A stretch of 64,000 nucleotides of DNA from Gordius sp. MW1 (GCA_964036665.1 OZ038531.1:16306168-16370167); one strand, 5' to 3'; positions 23,181-34,923 are shown, counted from the stretch's first letter. Numbers and translations: made by a program. Notes: generated by a model not told the origin, from the letters alone.

Positions 23181-24191
23181 TCAGGTAACTCCTTTTTTAA
23201 ATAATTTAATAAGACGTCCCAATGACCAGGAATCTGGCAACTCCTCTTTTTCCCAAATTTTGTAGAAAAGATGGTAAAAAAGTTTTCCGGACATTTGGGC
23301 GTCCGCTTTAAGAGCCTCCGCCGTCATCCCTGTTAAATCAGCCGCTTTATGTGCTTTGAGCGATTTTATGGCAATAATAATCTCTGATATGAATGGTGGA
23401 TGGATATCAATCGGGAGCAGTGGAGGTCCTTTGAAATTCTTGATGAACTCTTTATAAATGTCCAATACGGGGACCAACGGGCGGGGGGATAGAATGGAAC
23501 GAAAGTGTTGTTCCCAAGTTTCAGTCTGTATTAGCGAATCATTTGAACCACTGGTTGATTGTATGCTATAGTATGCACGCTTTGTGAACGTGTTATACTT
23601 AAGACTATTAATTATATTAAACAAGCGATGACTGTTGTTTGAACGTGCTGCTGTTTCTGCCTCATCAGCCCTAGATTTAATAAATGCTAGCTTATCATGT
23701 CGGATACTTGACTTGATACGTTTACTGAGAGCAGACAAGCATGAATATTTGAAAGGAAAATTATTTTCGCAAAGAAATATGTTTTTCCTTGTCTTCAGAA
23801 GATCCATTGTCTGTTGCGAAAACCATGTTTTTGTCCTAATACTATTTTGTTGTTTAGATGGATTTGTAAATATCTTTAATAACTTAAGACTATGTTCGTT
23901 AATCGTGAGCTCAGCAAGATCTGCATTTTTTACCTTATGATGTAAAGAGTCTACAAACTCGAGATCACATGTCATACCTTTTGTTCTTACTATTTGGCTT
24001 CTACCTAATGGTACATGAAGAGTGGCCGCTTTAATAATAATATCCGCAGATATTGCATAGTGGTCCGCATTCTCTGTAATGGGATCCAAAATTACCTGAA
24101 AATTTTTAACAACTTTATAATGACGTGTTCTACAAAGCAAATGGTCAATTTGACTTGGGCGTAAGTTGTTATTCCCCCGAAAGGTAGCCAA
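23181..24191 (-). pseudogene. RTE-like LINE copy 2: EN C-terminus, linker and RT start
   Basis: 336 codons in one frame. It begins with the endonuclease C-terminus (QIDHLLCRTRHY; NADHYAISADI, where copy 1 has DHS). It continues through KTWFSQQTMDLLKTRKN and the RT start KAHKAADLTGMTAEAL, ending in LIKLFKKG. There the frame is lost in ground where copy 1 reads DPSDPNNYRG. The preceding codon block joins 24249 after a Trp-to-TAG change. Confidence 0.82.
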
Positions 24192-24248
24192 CTGATCTTT
24201 AGGAAGTAGAGAAAAAGTGGAAGCAATACGCCATCTTTGCTCTTTACA

Positions 24249-24772
24249 CTATTTTTTTAAAAAAATTCCATTCCTGTTGTTATTGTCTAACGAGTTCTGG
24301 CCAATCAAGTTGGCGTCATCACGATCCGTACGGGCAACTGAAGAGTTAAAATCTCCTAATATAATCGGCACTGACCTCGAACTCAAAGCTTTTGTTGTCG
24401 TTGTGATAACATCAAAGAATTCTTTTATTATTTGTAGTTTATATGAAGTAGTGGGGACGTAGACATTTATAATCGAAATTTGGCGTGAACCCACTTTCAG
24501 CTTGAGAATAGAATTCTGTCACTAACCCAGTTCACACTCGAAACGATAAGACGCTTGCTAATCAGTGTGGAGACCCCTGTTGCTGGGTTTTCGGCACACC
24601 CAGCATGATACATTTTGTAGTCTATATATGTATCAGTTCTTGCAAGTGGAATACGAGTTTGTTGTAAACAAAGTATGTCTAATTTATATTTCCTGGCAAA
24701 CACGAGCATTTGCTGCTGATTTCCTTGCATCATTAATGTATTTATATTTATTGAAGCGATCTTAATTCTCAT
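24249..24772 (-). pseudogene. RTE-like LINE copy 2: endonuclease N-terminus
   Basis: The ATG at 24772 starts IKIASININTLMM, followed by LCLQQTRIPLA. The frame breaks at about 24510, where one base is missing relative to copy 1, and resumes as INVYVPTTSYK and ILGDFNSSVART down to 24249. Confidence 0.82.
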
Positions 24773-26589
24773 TTTATAAGTTAAAAATTATACGCAGAAA
24801 GTACAGGAGAATACTATAAGATCAGTTAAAGGCTAAAATTTTCTTACTTTTATACGTTATACAAATATATATATATTAGATTTAGTTATTAAATACACAG
24901 TCATTTCTAGTAATAATGCTGACATGCTCAGTTTAAAAACGAAAGGTAAGATTCAACTATTCAGTAGCAAATCTGTTACTATTAATCATATCATTGTCAT
25001 TGACGTATATTCCAAAGTTTTTTCTATTTTTTATTTGTGGGATATCGATTTGCAGGCTTTTTTTTATCGATGCTTATAAGATTGGGGATATAAGCTAAGT
25101 AATTATAATATGACGCAAAATAGCAATGAAGCTCTCAACTGTTGCCTAATGTCAAACTTCTCCTCTTCATCAAAGCCAAAAAATAGTAACGGAGCTATCA
25201 ATGTTGCCTAATGTCAAAAAATTACGTGCAATTTATAATGTATAGTTAACATAAATCGATATTTTGGAAACCTTCTCCTCTTCACCAAAGCCATCTTATT
25301 TTACATATTTTATCAAGACATGTGGTATGCAATTATAAATATAGAATGGTTAATGCATCATATAAGAGATATGTTGCAATGCGAGAATATCAGGGGATAT
25401 AAGCTAAATAGAAGTGAAAGCACACAAATGATAAAGCCATAAAGTTCTTAGGATGCTTGCTGTCAAAGTTTATTATGAGTAGTATTCAAGGTCACCCTCG
25501 CCTCACTATTCTTAAAGATTTATGGTGGCATGTGCTGGGTAGTAGAAAGTTATCTAAGGTTTTTGCTATCATACATGCACTATAAGAAATATGTTAAGAT
25601 GGGTAAGTTTTGGCAAACGTACAACAATACCAATTTCCCTTGACTTATAAAGAATGATAGTTAAACTGATATATTAGTTTAAGTTTATGATCATACATGC
25701 ATTATAATAAATATGGTAAGATGGGTAAGTTTCGGCAAAACGTACAAACAAACTATACCAAGTTTCCTTGTCTTAAAAGGATAGTTAAACTATTATCCTA
25801 ATTTAAGTTAATGAGGCACAGAAAATTTATCACTATTAATTATCAACAAATTTATTTAAAAAAAAATATTAATATTGTAGTTGAAATATTATTGTCTTAT
25901 TTGTCATGGTTTTTGATTGTCCAAGAATTAGCTGTTTTGATGATCCCCTCTTTGCCATCCCAGACTAAATCCTCTTTTTGAAGTGGTCATTTAAATATTA
26001 TGATGAATCCGGGTCAGCCGACAAACCACACAAAATAGTAGAAATAATATGTTCCAAAGAGTAAAGTTTAACAACCCAGGAGAATAAGATTCAGAATTTT
26101 AAAGATCCATCCAAATTATTTGAGGATAGGAAAGTAATAATAAAATTTTGTTGATATGATCATTAAACTCCAGCTTGATAAAAGGCTGTGGGAAATCACA
26201 TTTTAAATGTATAAATAAGTCCACATTTTTGATGATTTATGTTATTTTTCAGAATATGGTAATAATAAGCAGAGAATAATAGGGAGAATAGGATATCCAC
26301 TGGATAATGTTCAAAATTTATCTAGTATAAATGATCCTAGGTGTTTTTGTTCCGACTCATTGGGATCCGGCTCGCACATGTTTCAATATCAATATGTCGA
26401 TTCCCATGTAAAAGTCAAATTTGCATTTGTTTTAAAAATTATATTTTCAAAATTTTAAATGTTTTTAAGTGTTAGAAAATAGTGTCAAGTAAAATCTATG
26501 TTATTATATATAATTCGTTTGTGTTTAACTGACTGAAAATAAATCTTTGGCAAATATTATTTATCGCTTTTAATTCGGGCCCTCAACTA

Positions 26590-26880
26590 AACAAAAAGAA
26601 AAAATATATATTCAGGAAAGAAAAAATACAATTATATTTAAATTTAAAAAATATTCAAAGAAAAAATAAATTTAGACGATTTTGAATAGTATAGAAAAAT
26701 ATAAAAATAGCGCCATCTATAATATGTTCTATTTAAAATTTTAATATAATTTTAAAGTTATAATTTTACATAAAACGATACCGGGCATCATGAAAATTTC
26801 ACAAGTAAAAATTATATTAATAAATTAACTATTTGTCAACAAAAAAGTCAGTGTCCCGTAAAAATAATGGTTATTTTTGT
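26590..26880. repeat. Dispersed repeat R, uninterrupted copy
   Basis: About 290 bp containing AATAGCGCCATCTATAATAT and ACGATACCGGGCATCATG. A second copy (27705-27888 plus 31486-31600) is split by the hAT element. CATAAAAC at 26769-26776 here is the empty target site. Confidence 0.8.
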
Positions 26881-27015
26881 GTCTCAAACCCCCCCCCCCG
26901 TCTTACTTCGAATAGCGATGATTTAAATCCCCCCCCCCGACCTACTACTTATAACGATAATTTAATTACCTAACTTGATTTTAACTTTTCCCTTTCATCT
27001 TAACCACCTTACCAC

Positions 27016-27249
27016 GATTCAGTTGCAATTGACCAAAGAGCAAATAACAAATAAATGTCTACGAAAATGCATTTGTCGATTAAAATGTGTGCATCTAATC
27101 CTAACCCAAACCCTAACCTAAAACACTAACCCTAACGTTTTCGTCTCTGTAAACCCCTCTCAAAGAGCATTTTCGTTAAATATTTATAGACATTCGTAGA
27201 CATTCATAGATATTTGGTCGGTTAAACTTTGGTCGAATGCACCGATACG
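27016..27249. mobile_element. MITE with perfect 9-bp TSD and telomere-like core
   Basis: 234 bp bracketed by CCTTACCAC at 27007-27015 and 27250-27258. The ends carry imperfect inverted repeats around GACCAAAG and AATGTCTACGAAAATGC. The core at about 27090-27138 reads TGCATCTAATCCTAACCC, then CCTAAAACACTAACCC units, the same core as the MITE at 21397 and the element at 59577. Confidence 0.8.
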
Positions 27250-27704
27250 CCTTACCACAATTGAGGTCGATCTCGTAAAAACTTCTGTGGTGTTCAACCT
27301 AAAACCCCCCCCCCCCCACACATACGTGCACCATTTATCAATCGATACGCACTCACGCATACGTGCACCACTTTATTATCATTATCGTTTTTTGTGAACA
27401 TTACACAAAAATTCTTACATTTTCTTATGAAGAATAAAGTTAATATTATTCTGTGGTTACAAACTAAAAGGAAAAGTTAATATCCCTCCCTTTTAAGGGA
27501 GGGCCGAAATATTTGTAGTCAAAAAACATCGCCTTAGATTTAAAAATTCTAATAATAAATAAGCCTATTGACTTATAAATGATGTCAGAAGATGTGGATA
27601 ATTGAACCTTCGGCAACAAAGAACTCATCGTAATCTATTTCGTTCCATTTTACTACATTTTATTTAAATATTTAAATTAAGTTAATAAATCATAATAAAC
27701 CTCT

Positions 27705-27888
27705 TAGAAAGGATAATATATATTAATGAAAGAATAAATACAATTATATTTAAATTTAAAAAAAATTCAAAGAAAAAATAAATTTAAACGATTTTGTATA
27801 GTAAATAGAAATATAAAAATAGCGCCATCTATAATATGTTTTATTTAAAAGTTTATTCTAATTTTATAGTTACAGTTTTACATATAAC
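27705..27888. repeat. Dispersed repeat R, left part of split copy
   Basis: Matches 26590-26776 and is cut at the hAT element; the rest continues at 31486. Confidence 0.8.
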
Positions 27889-28459
27889 CAGTCTTGTTAA
27901 CGCTCCTTTTTAAAAGTAGCGACTCCCGCTTCCGCTCCTACCTTCTTAAAAGGAGCGAACTCCCGCTCCCGCTACTACATATTAAAAGGAGCGCTCCCGC
28001 TCCAACTAATGGAGTGCCGCTCTATAACCGCTCCTTTGATTTTCATTTTTTCAGAAGGTAAACGAAACAAAATCATATTTTTTATCAAAACGTTGTAATT
28101 ATATTATATGATATATCAAAATATTGTTTTTTGATTAAAATGTAATATTGACTGTTTTTTCTCAGAAGAAAAAGACTTTATACTTTGGCTACTATCTTTT
28201 TTATTATAACTATTGATATGATTTGCAATTTTTGAATATTGATTATCATGTTACTCTCTAAATATAAATTTATAAATTAAATTAAATTTATTTTATAAAA
28301 ATCAACTTTATTTTTAACTGATAATCTAAAACATCAAATTATTAAGGTAGATTTTTTTAAAAAAAATTGACAAATATATAATGAGCAGTATTAAATAAGA
28401 AATTGACAAATATGAGCAGTATAAATATCGTCCTGTGAGCAGGCTCAAACGTAGTAAAA

Positions 28460-28792
28460 GTGTGGATGGGACGAATTAAAAGCAAAGGCCTTAGGGGCAA
28501 CCGAGATAAAACGGAATATGTATGCTTAGAGTCGGGGAATGAATACAAAGAAACCTACTTGCAAATAGATGACTGGTGTGTAAGCAGCAGGAAAGAATTC
28601 AAATATCTTGGTTCTAGGGTACAATGTGATGGAGGTGTGGAAAACGAAATTAAGGCAAGAATACTGACATGGAAGCATAAAATTGATATGGACTTGAGAA
28701 GGTACGAGCTAAAGCGAAGCTGGTGTAAGTGCAGGAATACATGGAGAATTTACTTGAAGGAGCTGATTACTAAATGTGACAAACAGCTATAG
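28460..28792 (+). pseudogene. RT C-terminal fragment of a LINE
   Basis: A 110-codon plus-strand frame. The segment NRDKTEYVCLESG, then VSSRKEFKYLGSRVQCDGG and ENEIKARI, is the conserved region just after the RT catalytic core in RTE/Jockey-like LINEs (KTE/KTK, FKYLGS, EI-RI). The remainder, with a YELKRSWCKCRN tail, is diverged. There is no start or complete domain. It is cargo inside the hAT element and differs from the two RTE-like copies at 13-26 kb. Confidence 0.7.
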
Positions 28793-29055
28793 GGAAAAAA
28801 TAAATATACAAATAAATAAATATCTTTTTAGGTATTTGATTTTTTTTATTATTTTGTTTTACTTATTTTATTAATATAAAATAAAAATAAATATTTATTT
28901 TCCAAGTTTATTGATCAAAATAAAAATTTTACCATAATAAATGTATATTTTTAATTTGGATGTTACAATTCAATTTAAAAAATACTTTAAATTTAGAAAA
29001 AAAATGTATAAAAAGGAGGTTGAACATCTAATGACAAAATTAAAATAAATATAAA

Positions 29056-29275
29056 AAACTCGGGCCTTCGGCCCTCGTGGGAAGGGGGAGAAGGGAAGGG
29101 GAAGGGGAAGGGGAGGAGGGGAAGGGAAGGGGGGACGACTCATCTATACTCCGTATAAACGTATCATATTTGCTATGCAATTTATGGGCGAGAAAGGTGG
29201 GAAGGGGCGAGAATGCCTATAGGGGTATTAAATGCCTAATGATTAATTAATTATTTATACAAATTTTCCATTTAT
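29056..29275. repeat. Inverted-repeat arm with purine-rich tract
   Basis: Begins with the GGGCCTTCGGCCC hairpin, then 65 bp of G/A only, then TATGCAATTTATGGGCGAG and AATGCCTAATGATTAATTAA. The reverse complement is at 34718-34923. The pure purine tract could adopt triplex structures. Confidence 0.75.
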
Positions 29276-29492
29276 CGGCAAAATTTAATATAGGCAAAAT
29301 GTAATATAGGCAAGGGTTATGGTTAGATTTAGTGTTTGCAACTAGTTGCGTATTACATTAGTTTTTATGGCCTTTAGTGATTGTGGGTTTAACAAACATT
29401 ATATTATAAAACATCACAATGTTAAGAATTTGCAGAATTGTTGGGAGAAATTTTTTGTTGAATTTGAACAATTTTATTAAAAAAATAAAAAA

Positions 29493-30535
29493 TTTGGCGA
29501 ATGGTCATTTTTTCTCCATTGGTCAGTACCAACAGATACTCTATAAGTTAATGATAGCCAAAAAACGGGAAAAAAAATTTTGATGCTCACTTTGGCCAAT
29601 GGTCATTTTTTTCCATTGGTCAGCAGCCAGCACACGCTAAAAATGGATATAAATTCATAAGAGTAAAAAAAACGAAAAAAAAATTTTCGAATCACATTTT
29701 GGCCAATGGTCATTTTTTTCCATTGGTCAGCAGCCAGGACACGGTAAAAGCGGATATAAATTCATAATAGTCAAAACTAAAACTAAAAAAAAACTTGGAA
29801 TCACATTTTGGCCAATGGTCATTTTTTCCATCGGTCAGCAGCCAGCGGACGGCCAAAAAGTCATAATAGCAATGGTAGTAACAGGAATAATCATAATAGT
29901 CAAAAAAAAACGAAAAAATAAACTCGGATTCACATTTTGGCCAATGGTCATTTTTTTCATTGGTCAGCAGCCAGCGGACGGCCAAAAAGTCTTATTATCA
30001 AAAGAACAATCATAATAGTCAAATCTAAAACGAAAAAAAAACTTGGAATCACATTTTGGCCAATGGTCATTTTTTCCATCGGTCAGCAGCCAGCGGACGG
30101 CCAAAAAGTCATAATAGCAATGGTAGTAACAGGAACAATCATAATAATCAAAAAAAAACGAAAAAATAAACTTGGATTCACATTTTGGCCAATGGTCATT
30201 TTTTCATTGGTCAGCAGCCAGCAGACGGCCAAAAAGTCATAATAGCAATGGTAGTAACAGGAACAATCATAATAGTCAAAAAAACGAAAAAATAAACTTG
30301 GATTCACATTTTGGCCAATGGTCATTTTTTCTTTGGTCAGCAGCCAGTGGACGGCCGAAAAGTCGTATTAGCAATGGTAGTAACAGGAACAATCATAATA
30401 GTCATAAACAAGAAAAAATAAACTTGGATTCACATTTTGGCCAATGGTCATTTTTTTCATTGGTCAGCAGCCAGCAGACGGCCAAAAAGTCTTATTATCA
30501 ATGGTAGTAACAAGAACAATCATAAGAGTCTAAAA
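29493..30535 (+). repeat. Tandem array of ~96-129-bp hairpin-containing units
   Basis: TTGGCCAATGGTCATTTTTT (first unit with a variant) starts near 29493, 29603, 29699, 29808, 29937, 30056, 30185, 30309 and 30437: nine units, 96-129 bp apart. Each holds CCAATGG, about nine T-rich bases, then CCATTGG, which can pair as a 7-bp stem, followed by CAGCAGCCAGCGGACGGCC. Open frames across it in several phases are repeat artefacts. Confidence 0.88.
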
Positions 30536-30675
30536 AAACTCCGAGATTCTAACCCAAACTCTTGTAGTGGAGGGCATAGGGTAATTATAGCAATTAATAT
30601 CAATGTTACCCAATTCAAAAAAGAATAGATATACTTATGCATTAATTTAACGTAGCAATTAAAACCCGACCCCGC

Positions 30676-30790
30676 CCGAAAGCGAGGGAGATAGAGATGA
30701 GGGGTGGGGCACCTCTTATGCATTAATTTAAAAAATAACACAGCGAGGGAGATAGAGATGAGGGGTGGGGCACCTCTTTCTCATGCATTA
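30676..30790. repeat. Two-unit minisatellite, ~66 bp
   Basis: AGCGAGGGAGATAGAGATGA is repeated at about 30680 and 30743, each followed by GGGGTGGGGCACCTCTT. Confidence 0.75.
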
Positions 30791-30841
30791 ATTTAAAAAA
30801 GCGATAACCTAATATACCCAATGCAAATAGATAGGGAGGAT

Positions 30842-30906
30842 ACAACGGACGGACGACGGACGGACGGACACCAAAAAACAAGCCCATAAATTGCATAGCA
30901 ATTAAA
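30842..30906 (-). repeat. SINE-like head, inverted versus 31616-31672
   Basis: ACGGACGGACG units followed by AGCCCATAAATTGCATAGCA. The reverse complement is at 31616-31672 and a third copy lies at 56900-56965. AATTGCATAGCAATT is itself almost palindromic. Confidence 0.7.
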
Positions 30907-31485
30907 AGAATTATTGATTTTACCGTAAGGTGTTTTTTTTAATTAAAGCTGCTGATTTTAGAGAAAGAAATCATTTTGTTGTTAATGCACAATAGGCATT
31001 TCGCCTTTAAGTTGACTTTATCATCTGTATCATTTAGCTTGAAATATTTTTTGTATGGTGGAAATGGAAAATTGGTTTCTTCTTCTATAACCTCTACTAA
31101 ATCCATAATAAATTATTTTTTATTATATATCTATGAAATGAATATTAATAAGATTTTTCAAAAAATTTTCAATGTAAAAAGGAAAAACTGATGTTTAATG
31201 TTTCAAATGATTAGATGAAAAATCAATATAAAACTCGGCTCAACATTTAATAATGAATAAATTTAAATAAAATAAAATTATGTTTTCATTCAATTTTAAT
31301 TAACAAATATTATTAATATTTAAAAAATAATATATTTTCTATACTAAATTTAAAGGAGCAGAGGAGCGGCGCTCCTCCGCTCCAGCCCTAAAAGTAGCTA
31401 CTCCCGCGCCCGCTCCTCATTTTTAAAAAGGAGGGGCGTGTCAGCTTTTTTTGTAAAAAAGTAGCGCCGCTCCTTAACAAGACTG

Positions 31486-31600
31486 CATAAAACGATACCG
31501 GGCATTATGAAAATTTCGCAAGTAGGAATATTATTAATAACTTAAAATTGTCAACAAAAAAGTTATTGTCCCTTAAAAATAATGGTTTTACTAAATTTTT
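31486..31600. repeat. Dispersed repeat R, right part of split copy
   Basis: Continues 27705-27888 after the hAT element; matches 26769-26880. Confidence 0.8.
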
Positions 31601-31615
31601 CATTATGTTAGTTTT

Positions 31616-31672
31616 TAATTGCTATGCAATTTATGGGCTCGTTTTTGGTTGTCCGTCCGTCCGTTGTCCGTC
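31616..31672 (+). repeat. SINE-like head, plus orientation
   Basis: TAATTGCTATGCAATTTATG, then GTCCGTCCGTCCGTTGTCC. Inverted partner of 30842-30906, with which it brackets the hAT right end. Confidence 0.7.
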
Positions 31673-31881
31673 CACCAAGTTATTGGCGCCAGCTTTGTGT
31701 TATTCAAATTAAATTAATATTTTGTTCTTGTTAATATCATTGATAATATGACTTTTTGATCGTCCGCTGGCTACTGACCAATGAAAAAAATGACCATTGG
31801 CCAAATAAATTGAATTTTTTATGAAACTGCCCGGGAAATATCCGATATTTTTAAAACGAAAAGGTATTTTAGGAATCTCAA

Positions 31882-31988
31882 AAAGCTATTTTACCCCTGG
31901 CCGCCCTGGGCACCTATGGGTAAAGTTTCGAGCGAATCGGGCCGGTAGTTTCAGAATTTAGCCCTTTTTTAAACTAAAAGGAATTTTA
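31882..31988. repeat. Dispersed ~107-bp repeat, copy 1
   Basis: Contains TTACCCCTGGCCGCCCTGGG and GTTTCGAGCGAATCGGGC. A direct second copy is at 34507-34616. Phrases of the type 'gtttcgagcgaatcggg..gtagttt' recall conserved SINE/LINE core or tail segments; this is inference. Confidence 0.65.
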
Positions 31989-32189
31989 GGATCCTGCAAG
32001 AGCTATTTAAATTTTATTTATTTAATTTAAATAGTTTGTTAAACCCCAATAATCTTGACTGTATACTGTCACATTGATAATATGACTTTTTGACCGTCCG
32101 CTGGCTGCTGACCAATGGAAAAAAATGACCATTGGCCAAAATGTGAATCGAACATTTTTTTCGTTTTTTTTTGTTAAAATAAATAATTA

Positions 32190-32320
32190 ACCTATGCCCT
32201 CTCCTAGTAGAGCCTATGCCTTTACTGATATGGGTCCCTGTACCCCCCCCCTCCCCCCATACAAAAGCCTATGCCTCTCCTGATGTGGGTTCGAATCCCG
32301 GAGAGGCCAATTTTATGTTT
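32190..32320 (+). repeat. tRNA-like SINE fragment
   Basis: GTGGGTTCGAATCCCGGAGA at about 32285 matches a pol III B box within a T-arm-like stem. Upstream are degenerate repeats of CTATGCCTTTACTGATATGG, seen again near 33945. No complete tRNA fold is present. Confidence 0.5.
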
Positions 32321-32699
32321 TATCTTTTTTGTTTAAATAAATATATTGTTCTTGTTAATACCATTGATAATAAGACTTTTTGACCGTCCGTTGGCTGCTG
32401 ACCAATGGAATAAAATGACCATTGGCCAAAATGTGATTCAAAATTTTTTTTTCGTTTTTTTTTGACTCTTATGAATTTATATCCACTTTTACCGTGTCCT
32501 GGCTGCTGACCAATGGAAAAAAATGGCCATTGGCCAAAGTGAGCATCAAAAATTTTTTTTCGTTTTTTTTTGGCTATCATTGACTTATAGAATATCTGTT
32601 GGTACTGACCAATGGAAAAAATGACTAATGGCCAAATTGTGAATCGAAATTTTTTTCCGTTTTTTTTTGACTCTTATGATTGTTCCTGTTACGAACTGA

Positions 32700-34500
32700 G
32701 ATAATTGAGTTCAAAGTTTGAAATGCTATAAAATCTAAACTTATTAATCATATGACTTGAAATTAAGTTTGATAGTGTAAACTATTAGCATCTTACTCTT
32801 TTATCAACAGTCAATAGAGCAAGCAAGGATTTTGGATAAGTTTTACAACTTATTTTTCCATATTATTTTAGCCAAAAACGTGGATTTTTTCTTTTATTTT
32901 ATAAAAAATTGCTTTTTTAAAATTCAGATAAAGCAAAGTAGCTAAATAAAGGGTTATGTACATTAAGGTAAATTATAAAATTTTTTAAATAACTTTGAGT
33001 ATATAATTAAATTTCTTAGACCAATTTGTAACAATCATATTATTTACAACAAATACTATTAATGTATTATTTATAAAATAAATGATACATATAAAAGAAT
33101 ATCAAATGGAAGTACAATCATTTATATCTATTTTTAAACAAATATTTCCGTTAAAATTTTATCTCTCATTTTTGAATAATCTTAAATATTCTCTTTTAAA
33201 AATTTAATTTTTTTCCTATCTCTTGCAGCAATAATGAACAAAGCCTAAAATTAATATTAGTTTTAATCTTTTATACAAATTTTGCCTGTAGTCTAATTTC
33301 AACCATTATTTACAATTTTTTGATTTATCCTCTTGATACTTATAATAATAGTTATGGCTTTTTTTATATTACCTTTAATTATCTTCATCCGAAATAGTTT
33401 ATTTACAAATATTTGACATAAAACAATGTGAAAAGTAATTGTAGAGATATTATTCGAATTAAAATTTAAAAGCAGACGATTTATTCACGTGATTAAATGA
33501 GCGCTTGCGATTGGGTAATTGCAGTTAGAGCAAACCAATTCTAAAAAATATTGATATTCGCGATTTAAGCGAAATAAGAACCTTAATAGTGAAGCCAAAA
33601 AATTTGTTTTCCACATTTTATAAAAAGTTTATGATAAATATATAAAAATCTATGGAATAGCACTTTTACTTTAAAATTTTCAGAACGAAATAATAAATGC
33701 GGGATAGCGATTAAGAGAATTGATGCCAACCCTTGCTTACCATATTTTTCAATTTTATTATAGTAGTGGAGTAGTGGTGGAGTATAGGATTGCCATGAAT
33801 CGGCAATTTGCTACCCGAAGCAATATACCCTCGGTATATGCAACAGTATCGATTAATTTTGGAACAATATTTTTTCGTTTCATTTTTTTATAAGATGAAA
33901 ATTTATTCGTTAAAATCCGGAAATTTGATAATAATATAAAAGGGACTATGCCTCTACTGATATGGGTCCCTGTGCCCCTATTTTTTATTAATATTGAATA
34001 TTGTATATTCACGAGGGGGGTGGGGTAAATGGAATTGGAAATTAATTATAGGGTAAATTGATTTTGGTAAATATTTTAATTCTAGGTTAGGTTAAATCGA
34101 ATTTGCAAATGATAGAGGTCTCTAATCTTTATATTTTTATCAATCTTTTAAACAGACTTAAGGGTTTGGTTTTAATCGAAATTTATAATTAGTGTAGGGC
34201 AGGTAAATCTTTAGCCGTAAAAAATGACCAACAAGGCCTTTTGGGTGAATAATAATGATTTCAAAATTTTGTCAAATCCCCCTGATAACTCTTTTTTTCC
34301 TTTTTATTATTCTGATGGCTTACTAAGATATTGACATATTTATTTTATATATGCATGAGCATAGGCCAAATATAATGATTTTTACGCAAGTAATGTATAT
34401 TCTTTACTAATTTTGGGAGTTTGTATACCACATATATATATGAGAGGCCTACTATATTTAAAGGGAAAAAGATTAAATTAATAATTACCTCTTCCTACGT
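32700..34500. other. Gene-free A+T-rich stretch
   Basis: No convincing coding frame. The only repeat noted is the 33943-33980 copy of the SINE-like ATGCCTCTACTGATATGGGT motif. Confidence 0.5.
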
Positions 34501-34506
34501 GTTCCT

Positions 34507-34616
34507 AAAAGCTATTTTACCCCTGGCCGCCCTGGGCACCTACGGGTAAAGTTTCGAGCGAATCGGGCGGGTAGTTTCAGAATTTAGCCCTTTTTTAAAA
34601 CTAAAAGGAATTTTTT
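34507..34616. repeat. Dispersed ~107-bp repeat, copy 2
   Basis: Direct repeat of 31882-31988. Confidence 0.65.
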
Positions 34617-34717
34617 TTTAATTTTTTTTTAAATTAAATTAATATTTTTTTCTTGTTAATACCAGACTGTCTGCTAACCATTAGAAAATATCACCACTGG
34701 CCAAAGTGATGGAAAAT

Positions 34718-34923
34718 TTGTATAAATAATTAATTAATCATTAGGCATTTAATACCCCCCCCCCCTATAGGCATTCTCGCCCCTTCCCACCTTTCTCGCC
34801 CATAAATTGCATAGCAAATATGATACATTTATACGGAGTATAGATGAGTCGTCCCCCCTTCCCTTCCCCTCCCCCTTCCCCTTCTCCTTCTCCCCCTTCC
34901 CACGAGGGCTGAAGGCCCGAGTT
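34718..34923. repeat. Inverted-repeat arm with pyrimidine-rich tract
   Basis: Reverse complement of 29056-29275, ending in GGGCTGAAGGCCCGAG and followed by a (TA)n run at 34925-34943. Confidence 0.75.

Larger units (their letters stand above)
21676..26206 (-). mobile_element. RTE-like LINE, copy 2 (about 4.5 kb, defective)
   Basis: Same family as copy 1 but a different subfamily by divergence. The 3' end at about 21676 is followed (leftwards) by a (GTAT)n tail. Coding is 21896-24772 and the 5' region extends to about 26206. Three lesions are visible: a 1-bp deletion near 24510, a Trp-to-stop change near 24245 and a frameshift near 23170. Confidence 0.8.
26206..27880. other. Gene-free repeat-rich stretch
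   Basis: Apart from repeat R and the 27016 MITE it holds poly-C tracts near 26889, 26931 and 27306, the first two within a roughly 42-bp duplication. No coding frame seen. Confidence 0.5.
27889..31485. mobile_element. hAT-type element carrying foreign repeats (3.6 kb)
   Basis: The ends read CAGTCTTGTTAA inward from 27889 and, on the other strand, from 31485. The 8-bp target is CATATAAC at 27881-27888 and CATAAAAC at 31486-31493, matching the unoccupied paralogous site at 26769. CAG-type ends with 8-bp duplications are hAT features. Subterminal regions repeat GGAGCG / CGCTCC motifs (27905-28050 and 31355-31475). Inside are an RT fragment (28460-28792), a purine-rich tract, a tandem array and SINE-like sequence. 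No transposase was seen, so it is non-autonomous. Confidence 0.85.
31745..32690 (-). repeat. Second array of the hairpin-containing units, opposite orientation
   Basis: At least five units with CTGACCAATGGAAAAAATGA and CATTGGCCAAA near 31775, 32110, 32400, 32500 and 32610, the reverse complement of the 29493-30535 units. It lies outside the hAT element. Confidence 0.8.

Noticed and set aside
29700-30510. Overlapping open frames of 60-110 codons on both strands
   Set aside because: They arise from the tandem hairpin units, repeat the same peptides and have no domain.
32278-32312. tRNA gene
   Set aside because: Only a B-box-like T arm is present; no acceptor, D or anticodon arm could be folded around it.
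29056-34923. One 5.9-kb transposon bounded by the purine and pyrimidine arms
   Set aside because: It would cross the well-defined hAT border at 31485, and no target duplication is seen at its ends.
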